This document shows positions 1 through 7,535 of a stretch of DNA of 64,000 nt, piece after piece. Position 1 is the first letter of the stretch, and every line of letters begins with the position of its first letter. Source of the stretch: CAAGNP01 sp045603545 (GTDB lineage: Bacteria; Bacteroidota; Bacteroidia; Bacteroidales; UBA932); NCBI GenBank assembly GCA_045603545.1, contig JAZUMG010000006.1, positions 19,407 through 83,406 of the forward strand. The letters are read 5' to 3'. Both the position numbers and the translations under genes were made by a program. The notes under the pieces are model-generated. The model ran no database searches. It had not been told where the DNA came from and worked only from the letters and a program-made list of their open reading frames with translations.

Positions 1-220
1 TATCGATGGGAAATCCCTTTACACCTTGATCAGGAATGGTCATAGTGGCCGAAAGGGTGCCGTTGGTTTCTGTAATTGTGAAGTATATGTCTATGGCTGA
101 TGCCTGATTGTTCAGGGTCCCTTTCCAGGTGCCCAGTACTGTATGATGATTTGATGCATTGGCAGTCAAACCCAGGATTGACATCAGAACGGTAACAACG
201 ATAAATACTCTCTTAAGCAT
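1..220 (-). CDS. Secreted alpha/beta hydrolase, N-terminal part (cut by window edge)
   Basis: Only the first 73 residues lie in the window. They start with a clear signal peptide (MLKRVF, a hydrophobic stretch, then ANA). The mature part has the GTWKG start followed by a segment ending in TIPDQGVKGFPID. This resembles the small N-terminal beta-domain that precedes the catalytic domain in many Bacteroidetes secreted serine hydrolases, where the usual text is close to DSPDQGAKGIPVD. The ATG overlaps the last codons of the Arc-type gene by 8 bp, so the two are probably translationally coupled. The catalytic domain is outside the window, so the enzyme class is an inference. Confidence 0.7.
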   Translation of the reverse strand, partial: MLKRVFIVVTVLMSILGLTANASNHHTVLGTWKGTLNNQASAIDIYFTITETNGTLSATMTIPDQGVKGFPID

Positions 221-395
221 CTGTGTCCCCCTTTTTCTTTTTTTCGCGACCGCTGCGGCGGAGTGCATCTGCAATAATCCACTGAAGCTGGCCGTTGACG
301 CTTCTGAATTCGTCAGCGGCCCACTTCTCCAGTGATTCCATCGTCGCAGAATCTATCCGAAGTATGAAACTTTTGGTATCTTTTTTCTCTGCCAC
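213..395 (-). CDS. Arc family ribbon-helix-helix DNA-binding protein
   Basis: 60 residues. The segment SFILRIDSATMESLEKWAAD followed by FRSVNGQLQWIIADALRRSG is the ribbon-helix-helix fold of Arc/MetJ-like repressors: a short strand (FILRI), helix 1, then the NGQ turn and helix 2. The C-terminus is a basic tail (REKKKKGD). It lies 11 bp downstream of the SPFH gene and overlaps the following hydrolase start. SPFH plus Arc-like pairs recur in Bacteroidetes, so it may regulate its own operon. Target and ligand are unknown. Confidence 0.82.
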   Translation of the reverse strand: MAEKKDTKSFILRIDSATMESLEKWAADEFRSVNGQLQWIIADALRRSGREKKKKGDTDA

Positions 396-406
396 GGTGA
401 TGGGGA

Positions 407-1357
407 TTAGTTATACAATGTTCCTGTATTTACCACTGGCTGAGCCTGTTCGTCAGAGCAAAGAACTACAAGAAGGTTGCTTACCATAGCAGCTTTCTTA
501 TCGTCATCAAGATCTACGATATTTTCGTCTGCAAGTTTGTCAAGGGCCATTTTGACCATTGACACGGCTCCTTCGACGATCTTTTCACGTGCAGATATTA
601 CTGCTGAAGCCTGTTGGCGACGGAGCATTACTGCTGCGATCTCAGGTGCATATGCCAGATAGTTGATGCGGGCCTCCACCACTTCGATACCTGCCATTGC
701 AAGTCTTTCATTAAGATGGTTTTCAAGAATCTCATTGATCTCCTCACCACCTGAACGGAGGGTAAGTTCAGCCGAGTCGCCTTCGTTATTGTCGTAGTTG
801 TAGTGGGTAGCCACCTGACGAAGTGCTGCATCTGACTGTATATTTACATAATTTTCAAAAGCTTTCATTATCGATGAAACAGTTGTTACACCTGTGGCAA
901 CATTGCTGGCCATGGTCTGTGAGTCAATTTCGAACATAGCTTTATAAGTGTCTTTCAGTTTCCATACGAGTACAAGGCCCACCATAATGGGGTTACCACC
1001 CTTGTCGTTCACCTTGATAGGTGCCACGTCGAGGTTACGGGCACGCATAGACAGTTTTTTCTTGGCATAGAATGGATTTACCCAGTGGAAGCCTGTTTTG
1101 GTAAATGATCCGTCATACTTACCGAAGAAAACCATAACCCTCGCCTCGTTTGGCTCAAGCTGCATATATCCGAACAATGCGATGAACCAGAAAAGGCCCA
1201 AAACTATAGAGGTGATGGCAATGACTGTGGCACTTGACGAATAGTAGGCTACAAGTGCGATAATGGCAGGGATAACGATAATGTGGCATAGCAGCATAAG
1301 AAAACCGCTCATTATGAATCCGTTGAATACTTTTTCCTGGTTGATGATCTCTTTCAT
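407..1357 (-). CDS. SPFH/band 7 domain membrane protein
   Basis: 316 residues. Two hydrophobic segments at about residues 14-38 and 43-65 are followed by the SPFH domain: LEPNEARVMVFFGKYDGSF, then GFHWVNPFY, typical of the stomatin/prohibitin/flotillin start. The C-terminal half (EILENHLNERLAMAGIEVVE, then a helical RRQQASAVISAREKIVEGAV segment) is the usual coiled-coil oligomerisation part. Such proteins form ring-like membrane scaffolds. It is first in a three-gene operon with the Arc-like regulator and the secreted hydrolase. A Bacteroidetes promoter lies just upstream at 1403-1434 on the minus strand. The biological role of this class is not established. Confidence 0.88.
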   Translation of the reverse strand: MKEIINQEKVFNGFIMSGFLMLLCHIIVIPAIIALVAYYSSSATVIAITSIVLGLFWFIALFGYMQLEPNEARVMVFFGKYDGSFTKTGFHWVNPFYAKKKLSMRARNLDVAPIKVNDKGGNPIMVGLVLVWKLKDTYKAMFEIDSQTMASNVATGVTTVSSIMKAFENYVNIQSDAALRQVATHYNYDNNEGDSAELTLRSGGEEINEILENHLNERLAMAGIEVVEARINYLAYAPEIAAVMLRRQQASAVISAREKIVEGAVSMVKMALDKLADENIVDLDDDKKAAMVSNLLVVLCSDEQAQPVVNTGTLYN

Positions 1358-1402
1358 AATAGTTAAAGTTAAATTTGATTGGTTGATATCATTTTGATAT
1401 TA

Positions 1403-1434
1403 CAAAGATATAAAGGGGGATTTTGTGATGCAAA
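1403..1434 (-). promoter_or_regulatory. Bacteroidetes promoter for the SPFH operon
   Basis: On the minus strand TTTG (1431-1434) is followed after 20 nt by TATCTTTG (1403-1410). This matches the -33 TTTG and -7 TAnnTTTG elements of the Bacteroidetes primary sigma factor. It lies about 45 nt before the SPFH ATG. Confidence 0.65.
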
Positions 1435-1449
1435 TTTTTTTCAAATATT

Positions 1450-1479
1450 TTTGATTACAGATTATAAGTGCTAAATTTG
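1450..1479 (+). promoter_or_regulatory. Bacteroidetes promoter for the metX operon
   Basis: TTTG at 1450-1453 and TAAATTTG at 1472-1479, 18 nt apart, match the -33/-7 pattern. Transcription would begin near 1486, leaving a leader of about 150 nt before the metX ATG at 1636. Confidence 0.6.
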
Positions 1480-1485
1480 TCACAC

Positions 1486-1635
1486 AAATGAAAAAGGGAT
1501 ACTTCATATCAGCTATGTCTATGCGAATGCAACGCTAAGTTGCATAGATTTCCCCATTATATATACTCTAATTACATATTTTGTTTATTTGTGTCATCCG
1601 TCAGGATGGTTCGCTTTATATTGACAGAGATACTT
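1486..1635 (+). promoter_or_regulatory. Structured 5' leader of metX
   Basis: The leader holds a perfect 7-bp hairpin (ATGCAAC 1527-1533, loop GCTAA, GTTGCAT 1539-1545) and a second 5-bp hairpin (CATCC 1595-1599, loop GTCA, GGATG 1604-1608). I do not recognise a SAM-I, SAM-II or other known riboswitch consensus. Its length and position ahead of a methionine operon make a regulatory role plausible but unproven. Confidence 0.35.
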
Positions 1636-2700
1636 ATGATTTATAACGAATATATACATAGTGATAGATTTGAATTTGAAGCAGGAGGTGAGCTGCAGGG
1701 TCTCAAGGTGGCTTACCATACCTCCCCTTTCAAATATGACCCGTCAGAAGGTAAGAAAGTGATATGGATATGTCACGCCCTCACAGCCAATTCTGATGCA
1801 GAGGATTGGTGGCCCGAACTGGTAGGTCCTGGGAGGCTCTTCGATACAGAAAAGTATTTTGTGGTTTGTGCCAATATGCTCGGGTCCCCATACGGTTCGT
1901 CTGGTCCGGCACATATGGAGCCTGGACACTATCTGGACTTTCCTAAAGTTACAGTAAGGGATATAGTAAGGGCAAATGATCTGGTACGACGACATCTTGG
2001 GATCGGGAAAGTGGATCTTCTGGTAGGGGGCTCCATAGGTGGTTTTCAGGCACTGGAGTGGTCTGTCAGTTGTCCCGATCTGTTTGAAGAGGTGATCTTC
2101 ATAGCGTGCGGAGCGGTAGAGACCCCCTGGCTGGCAGCATCGATAGAGTCGCAGCGGATGGCCCTTGAAGCCGATGCCAACTTCAGAAAGCAGATCTCTC
2201 CCGAAGCTCCATATATGGGTTTGAGATGTGCCCGCTCGATAGCTCTTATTTCATACAGAAGTTATGATGGATATAATCTCACTCAGGAAGAGAAAGATGA
2301 AGATTTTCTTTTTTCACAAAGGGCAGGTTCTTATCAGAGATATCAGGGTAAAAAGCTGTCCGACCGCTTCGATGCTTACTCCTATTATTATCTGGGCCTC
2401 TCGGTGGACAGTCATAATGTAGGACGTGGACGCGGAGGAGTGGAGAGGGCCCTTTCAGGTGTCAAGGCGCATGCTACCGTGGTAGGGATAGACAGTGATG
2501 CCCTGTTCCCCGTATGTGAGCAAAAGAGGATAGCTGCAGCCATCCCGGGTGCCCGATACTACGAAATCACCTCCAGATTCGGACACGACGGCTTCCTGCT
2601 CGAGTATGAGCAGCTGACAGAGATTATAGGGCCGCTGTTGGCTAATGGAGCGACGCAGCGTTTAGAGGTCGATTGTGCTGCGTCGGTACAGGAAAAATGA
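1636..2700 (+). CDS. metX: Homoserine O-acetyltransferase
   Basis: 354 residues from the ATG at 1636. A longer frame from a TTG at 1540 adds residues unlike the family and overlaps the leader hairpin, so it was not used. The protein is an alpha/beta hydrolase fold acyltransferase that acetylates homoserine with acetyl-CoA. The nucleophile elbow GGSIGGFQALEW carries the catalytic Ser. The Asp lies in VVGIDSDALFPVCEQ and the His in RFGHDGFLLEYEQL. HALTANSDAEDWW and GSPYGSSGPAHMEPG are further MetX hallmarks. It is first in an operon with aspartokinase-homoserine dehydrogenase, the sulfhydrylase and asd, and supplies the O-acetylhomoserine used by the MetY-type enzyme two genes on. Confidence 0.95.
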   Translation: MIYNEYIHSDRFEFEAGGELQGLKVAYHTSPFKYDPSEGKKVIWICHALTANSDAEDWWPELVGPGRLFDTEKYFVVCANMLGSPYGSSGPAHMEPGHYLDFPKVTVRDIVRANDLVRRHLGIGKVDLLVGGSIGGFQALEWSVSCPDLFEEVIFIACGAVETPWLAASIESQRMALEADANFRKQISPEAPYMGLRCARSIALISYRSYDGYNLTQEEKDEDFLFSQRAGSYQRYQGKKLSDRFDAYSYYYLGLSVDSHNVGRGRGGVERALSGVKAHATVVGIDSDALFPVCEQKRIAAAIPGARYYEITSRFGHDGFLLEYEQLTEIIGPLLANGATQRLEVDCAASVQEK

Positions 2701-2759
2701 AGTTTATCAGTTAAAACCAGGTGCGACGCAGTGAATTGGTAAGAAAAACAATGCGTCGC
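2651..2759 (+). repeat. Four-fold CGACGCA inverted-repeat cluster at the metX-thrA junction
   Basis: Two hairpins sit side by side. CGACGCAGC (2651-2659) pairs with GCTGCGTCG (2677-2685) inside the last codons of metX. GCGACGCA (2723-2730) pairs with TGCGTCGC (2752-2759) in the gap before thrA. All four arms share the same word, so alternative pairings across the stop codon are possible. The second hairpin ends 15 nt before the thrA ATG. Confidence 0.6.
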
Positions 2760-2774
2760 GATAAAAAGAGTCAT

Positions 2775-5210
2775 ATGCAAGTTTTAAAATTTGGTGGCAC
2801 TTCGGTGGCCAATGCCAAAAATATAACAAATGTGGTGGAGATTGTGACCAAAGCTCTCGAGAGGGACCGTACTTTGGTGGTGAGTTCTGCCATCAGCGGA
2901 TGTACCGACAAACTTATCAGTATCGGTAATCTAGCCGCTCAGAGAAATGATGAGTATAAGGTACTGATCGACGATCTTCAGCAGAAGCATTATGAGATAA
3001 TATCGGACCTTCTCCCTGTAGAGAGGCAGCCGGAAGCCAGGGACAAAGTAGATGAAGTATTCGATTCGCTTAAAGCCATCACACTGGGTGTCACCCTTTT
3101 GGGTGAACTGAGCTTGACCAGCCTGGATGCTATCCAGAGCTGTGGAGAGCTCCTCTCTACCAAGATCATAACCATCAAGTTCCTCTCTATGGGTATATCA
3201 GCCAAATGGCTTGACTCCAGAGAGATAGTGAAGACAAGATGTGAAAATGGTACTAATGTGGTGGATACATCACGCACTTATGCTAATATTGAGAGTGTTC
3301 TGGATAAGTATCCCCAAAACCAGCTCTTTATCGTCCCTGGTTTTATAGCCTCAGATTTTCAGGGGAGGACCACCACTCTCGGTCGCGGTGGCTCGGACTA
3401 TACAGCATCCCTTTTTGCTGTGGGGTCACACGCGAGAGTGCTGGAGATATGGACCGATGTACCTGGTATGATGACATCAAATCCCAAGATAGTTCCATCT
3501 GCCAGGACGATCCCTCACATCTCATACAGGGCAGCCCTCGAGCTTTCTCACTTTGGTGCCAAAGTGATCTATCCCCCTACCATACAGCCGGTAGTATCTG
3601 AAGGTATCCCTATCTATGTAAAAGATACTTTCCATCCCGAGGCTCACGGAACATTGATAGAGAAAAATCCTCCTCGTGCGAAGGAGAAGGTGATGGGAAT
3701 CTCCAACTCTGACAATATAGCTCTGATCTCTCTTGAGGGGAGCGGTATGGTGGGAATCCCCGGCTTCTCCAGCAGACTTTTCGATACCCTGAGCCGTAAC
3801 GATATCAATATCATACTCATTACCCAAGCCTCATCGGTACATACCATGTGTATTGCGATAGCTGAAAAAGATGCGCAGAAGGCGAAAGAGGCGGCAGACA
3901 GATGCTTTGCGTACGAGATCTCTCTGGGGAAACTCTCGCCACTGAAGGTGGAGACAGGGTACTCGATAGTATGTCTGGTGGGTGACGATATACTAAACCA
4001 GATAGGTGCTACCGGAAGGATGTTTGCAGCTCTCGGAAAGCACAGCATCGCGATAAGGGCGACAGCCCAGGGGTCATCCGAGAGGAATATCTCGGTGATC
4101 GTACCCTCCAAATATGTGAATCCGGCCATCAGACACATACATCACGAATTTTTCGGAAAGAGCACAACCAAGGAGGTGAATCTATTCATAGCAGGATGCG
4201 GAGTAGTGGGCAAGGCGCTGGTCAAACTGCTCAGAGAGAATGGCTCCGCTATCGAATACCGCACCGGGAAGAGACTGAAAGTGGTGGCATTGGCCAATAG
4301 CAGCAGATATCTGTTCGAGCCTGCCGGACTCGAACTGGAGAGTATCGGGGAGAGACTGGCTGCAGAGGGGATCCCTACCACCGACGGGCTCTTCTTCGAG
4401 AAGCTCCACTCTACAGCGATGGACAACTCCATCTTTGTAGACTGCACTGCAAGCCTCGAAGTACCATTGCGCTATGCGCAGCTTCTCAGGGGCAAATATT
4501 CGATAGTGGCTTGCAACAAAATCGGTTTTGCAATGCCTTATCCCTATTATGCGGAGGTTATCTCTGCGGCCCGTGAAAATGGGGTGAGTATCAGGTTTGA
4601 GACCACTGTCGGTGCTGCCCTCCCGATTCTTGAGACCATCACACGAAGTGTAAACAGCGGTGATGGGATAGTGAAGATGGAGGCGGTCGTATCGGGGACA
4701 TTGAACTATATCTTCTCGATGTATCGCGGCGGAGAGGGGGGGACCTTTGCAGAGGTGGTGGCCAGAGCCAAGGAACTTGGTTATACCGAGCCCGATCCGA
4801 TGATAGACCTCAGTGGAGTGGATGTATTGCGCAAGCTGATAATATCTGCCAGATGTGCCGGTATCCCTCTGGAGGAGAGCGATGTGGAGAGGGTGCCGCT
4901 TCTCCCTCATCACGATCTGAAGAGGTGTGAAGAGTATTTTGCAGAGCGCTACAGGCGCAATAAATCTGAAGGGAAGGTGGACCGCTTCGTGGCATCGCTG
5001 GTGCGTGATCCCGAGACCCCTCTTGGCTACAGGGCCCGTATCGGGCTGGAGGCATTGCCATTGGACCATCCATTTGCATCCCTTGTAGGTACAGACAACT
5101 CCTTCGTGCTGCAGAGCACTTTCTATCCGTCACCTCAGGTGATAAAAGGTGCAGGCGCCGGAGCCGAGCAGACAGCATCGGGGGTATTGAATGATATATT
5201 GTTTGTGTAA
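2775..5210 (+). CDS. thrA: Bifunctional aspartokinase / homoserine dehydrogenase
   Basis: 811 residues from the ATG at 2775, where the kinase signature begins directly (MQVLKFGGTSVANA). An upstream in-frame start at 2721 would add 18 residues within the hairpin region and is unlikely. The N-terminal half is aspartokinase (GRGGSDYTASLFA substrate loop), followed by two ACT-type segments at about residues 300-450. From about residue 470 a Rossmann fold (IAGCGVVGKALVKLL) opens the homoserine dehydrogenase, with ACNKIGF, SGTLNYIFS and GYTEPDPMIDLSGVDVLRKL. It catalyses the first and third steps from aspartate to homoserine. The intervening step is Asd, encoded two genes downstream. ACT domains imply feedback control by an end-product amino acid. 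Confidence 0.95.
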   Translation: MQVLKFGGTSVANAKNITNVVEIVTKALERDRTLVVSSAISGCTDKLISIGNLAAQRNDEYKVLIDDLQQKHYEIISDLLPVERQPEARDKVDEVFDSLKAITLGVTLLGELSLTSLDAIQSCGELLSTKIITIKFLSMGISAKWLDSREIVKTRCENGTNVVDTSRTYANIESVLDKYPQNQLFIVPGFIASDFQGRTTTLGRGGSDYTASLFAVGSHARVLEIWTDVPGMMTSNPKIVPSARTIPHISYRAALELSHFGAKVIYPPTIQPVVSEGIPIYVKDTFHPEAHGTLIEKNPPRAKEKVMGISNSDNIALISLEGSGMVGIPGFSSRLFDTLSRNDINIILITQASSVHTMCIAIAEKDAQKAKEAADRCFAYEISLGKLSPLKVETGYSIVCLVGDDILNQIGATGRMFAALGKHSIAIRATAQGSSERNISVIVPSKYVNPAIRHIHHEFFGKSTTKEVNLFIAGCGVVGKALVKLLRENGSAIEYRTGKRLKVVALANSSRYLFEPAGLELESIGERLAAEGIPTTDGLFFEKLHSTAMDNSIFVDCTASLEVPLRYAQLLRGKYSIVACNKIGFAMPYPYYAEVISAARENGVSIRFETTVGAALPILETITRSVNSGDGIVKMEAVVSGTLNYIFSMYRGGEGGTFAEVVARAKELGYTEPDPMIDLSGVDVLRKLIISARCAGIPLEESDVERVPLLPHHDLKRCEEYFAERYRRNKSEGKVDRFVASLVRDPETPLGYRARIGLEALPLDHPFASLVGTDNSFVLQSTFYPSPQVIKGAGAGAEQTASGVLNDILFV

Positions 5211-5220
5211 GTTTTTCGAT

Positions 5221-6495
5221 ATGGAAAGAGAATATAAATTTGAAACACTGCAAGTGAGGGCGGGTCAGGAGATAGATCCCGTCTCAAAGGGGACAGCTGT
5301 CCCCATCTACCAGAGTACAGCATATACATTTGACGATATGCAGTATGGGGCAGATCTTTTTGCCCTCAAGAAACCCGGAAACATATATACCCGTATTACA
5401 AATACCACCAATGAGGTGTTTGAGAAGAGGATGGCAGCGCTGGAGGGTGGCGTCGCCGGTGTCGCTACAGCATCAGGACAGTCGGCCGTCTTTTTGAGTA
5501 TTACCAATATATGCTCAGCAGGGGACAATATCGTCGCTTCACCATTTCTGTATGGCGGCACTTTTACCCTGTTCGCTATCTCGCTCAGGGATATGGGGAT
5601 AGAGGTGAGGTTTGCCCCCGGTGACAAGTGTGACGATATAGAGCCCCTTATCGATGGGAGGACCAAGGCTGTCTATCTGGAGAATCTCGGTAATCCTGCA
5701 TTCAATGTGCCGGACTATGAGCCTATTATAGAGATGGCGCACCGTCGTGGCATCTGTGTGATGGTGGACAATACCTTCGGGTGTGGCGGATACCTTTTCA
5801 GACCGATAGAGTGGGGGGCGAATGTAGTGATACACTCCGCTACCAAATGGATATGCGGTCACGGCACATCCCTGGGTGGGGTAGTAGTGGATGGTGGAAA
5901 CTTCGAGTGGAGTGAAAAGAAATACCCGTTGCTTGCGGCCCCAGCGGAGAGTTATCACGGACTGGTGTATAAAGAGGTGTTCGGCAATGCTGCTTTTGCA
6001 GGGCGTGTCAGGGTGGACGGGCTCCGTAATTTCGGTCCGTCTGCATCACCATTCAACTCGTTTCTGATGCTTCAGGGGCTTGAGACCCTCTCCCTGAGGG
6101 CCCAAAGGTGTTGTGACAATACCCTCGCTCTGGCGCAGTGGCTGGAGGGGCACGAGGCTATAGAGAGTGTAAATTATCCCGGCTTGAAGAGCAATCCTTA
6201 CCACACACTTGCCTGCAAGTATCTCCAGCACGGCTTTGGTGGTGTCCTCACATTCAGGGTGAAGAGTGGATTTGAAGGGGCAGCTGAGCTGGTAAGCAAG
6301 CTCGAACTGATTCTGCACGTGGGGAGTGTGGGTGATTCAAAATCTCTGATAGTTCACCCTGCTTCCACTACACATTCCCAATTGTCGGAGTCTGAGAGGG
6401 TAGCAGCCGGGGTTTATCCCAATATGCTCCGTCTCTCTGTCGGCATAGAGAATATTGATGATTTGATTTACGATTTGGATAACGCTTTAAAATAG
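5221..6495 (+). CDS. metY: O-acetylhomoserine sulfhydrylase (MetY-type, PLP-dependent)
   Basis: 424 residues from the ATG at 5221, 10 bp after thrA. The frame is open from 5191 but that start overlaps thrA. It belongs to the Cys/Met-metabolism PLP family: KFETLQVRAGQEIDP at the start, VDNTFGCGGYLFRP, and the PLP-binding Lys in HSATKWICGHGTSLGG. The C-terminal SVGDSKSLIVHPASTTHSQL is characteristic of the O-acetylhomoserine aminocarboxypropyltransferase branch. Placement with metX argues for direct sulfhydrylation of O-acetylhomoserine to homocysteine. Cystathionine gamma-synthase activity is less likely given the family signature. Confidence 0.92.
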   Translation: MEREYKFETLQVRAGQEIDPVSKGTAVPIYQSTAYTFDDMQYGADLFALKKPGNIYTRITNTTNEVFEKRMAALEGGVAGVATASGQSAVFLSITNICSAGDNIVASPFLYGGTFTLFAISLRDMGIEVRFAPGDKCDDIEPLIDGRTKAVYLENLGNPAFNVPDYEPIIEMAHRRGICVMVDNTFGCGGYLFRPIEWGANVVIHSATKWICGHGTSLGGVVVDGGNFEWSEKKYPLLAAPAESYHGLVYKEVFGNAAFAGRVRVDGLRNFGPSASPFNSFLMLQGLETLSLRAQRCCDNTLALAQWLEGHEAIESVNYPGLKSNPYHTLACKYLQHGFGGVLTFRVKSGFEGAAELVSKLELILHVGSVGDSKSLIVHPASTTHSQLSESERVAAGVYPNMLRLSVGIENIDDLIYDLDNALK

Positions 6496-6500
6496 AGAGT

Positions 6501-7502
6501 ATGAAAGTAGCAGTAGTAGGGGCCACAGGGCTCGTAGGGACCAGAATGCTGGAGGTATTGGCAGAGAGGAATTTCCCTGTCACAGAACTGATACCTGTCG
6601 CTTCGGCGAAGTCGGTAGGGAGATCCATTGTGTTTAATGGAGAGAAGTATCCCGTGGTGGGGTATGAACAGGCTCTGGAGCGCCGTCCACAAATCGCACT
6701 CTTCTCTGCAGGAGGGGATGCTTCCCGTGAACTTGCACCCAAGTTTGCCGCTATAGGGTGTCGTGTGATAGATAACTCTTCGTGCTGGAGGATGGATCCG
6801 TCTGTTCCTCTGGTGATACCTGAGATCAATCCCGATGCTGTCGGTGCTGATGATATGATTATTGCCAATCCTAACTGTTCTACCATTCAGATGCTTATGG
6901 TAGTGGCACCCCTTCATCGCCGTTATGGGGTAAAAAGGATAGTGGTGTCTACATATCAGTCTGTGACAGGAACAGGCTATAAGGCTCTGGCTCAGATGGA
7001 GGCAGAGAGGGGCGGTGGCGTCTGGGGCGAGTACCAGGCAGCTTATCCTTACCCTATAGATGAGAATATTCTTCCCCATATAGATTCGTTTCTGGATAAC
7101 GGCTATACCAAAGAGGAGATGAAGATGGTAAATGAGACCCACAAGATTTTGTGTGACAGTACTATAGGGGTGTCTCCCACTACAGTGCGTGTCCCTGTGA
7201 AAGGGGGACATTCAGAATCTGTAAATCTGGAATTTGAGAGGGAGTTTGATCTGGATGAGGTCCGTAAGGTTTTGGAGGCTATGCCCGGTGTGTCGGTTCA
7301 GGATGATCCATCGACCAATACCTATCCTATGCCACTTTATGCATGGGGCAAGGATGAGGTCTTTGTAGGGCGTATCCGTCGCGATCCCTCGGTCGCCAAT
7401 GGACTGAATTTATGGTGTGTGGCGGATAATCTCCGTAAAGGTGCCGCCACCAATGCAGTGCAGATAGCGGAAATGCTCGTAAAAAAAAGGTTGGAAAGAT
7501 AA
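6501..7502 (+). CDS. asd: Aspartate-semialdehyde dehydrogenase
   Basis: 333 residues, starting 5 bp after metY. The N-terminal Rossmann motif VAVVGATGLVGTRMLEVL binds NADP. The catalytic Cys is in NPNCSTIQ, and DNSSCWRMDPSVPLVIPEIN is a family landmark. The substrate-binding His lies in PVKGGHSESVNLEF. It reduces aspartyl phosphate to aspartate semialdehyde, joining the two ThrA activities encoded upstream. It is the last gene of the metX-thrA-metY-asd operon, and its stop codon lies inside the loop of the terminator. Confidence 0.96.
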   Translation: MKVAVVGATGLVGTRMLEVLAERNFPVTELIPVASAKSVGRSIVFNGEKYPVVGYEQALERRPQIALFSAGGDASRELAPKFAAIGCRVIDNSSCWRMDPSVPLVIPEINPDAVGADDMIIANPNCSTIQMLMVVAPLHRRYGVKRIVVSTYQSVTGTGYKALAQMEAERGGGVWGEYQAAYPYPIDENILPHIDSFLDNGYTKEEMKMVNETHKILCDSTIGVSPTTVRVPVKGGHSESVNLEFEREFDLDEVRKVLEAMPGVSVQDDPSTNTYPMPLYAWGKDEVFVGRIRRDPSVANGLNLWCVADNLRKGAATNAVQIAEMLVKKRLER

Positions 7503-7519
7503 TTTCCAACCCTTTTTTT
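7482..7519 (+). terminator. Rho-independent terminator shared by asd and htpG
   Basis: GGTTGGAAA (7489-7497), loop GATAA, TTTCCAACC (7503-7511), with an A-run before and a T-run after. The symmetry serves asd on the plus strand and the convergent htpG on the minus strand. Confidence 0.9.
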
Positions 7520-7535
7520 CTATTTGATTCTGCTA

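Noticed and set aside
1540..1635. N-terminal extension of MetX from a TTG codon
   Set aside because: The extension translates the leader hairpins, lacks family similarity and begins with a rare start codon; the ATG at 1636 leads straight into the conserved MetX start.
1486..1635. Known SAM riboswitch before metX
   Set aside because: The conserved cores of SAM-I and SAM-II were looked for and not found, so only an unassigned leader is reported.
4182..5069. 295-codon minus-strand frame within thrA
   Set aside because: Antisense shadow of the homoserine dehydrogenase part; the plus-strand protein has all family motifs.
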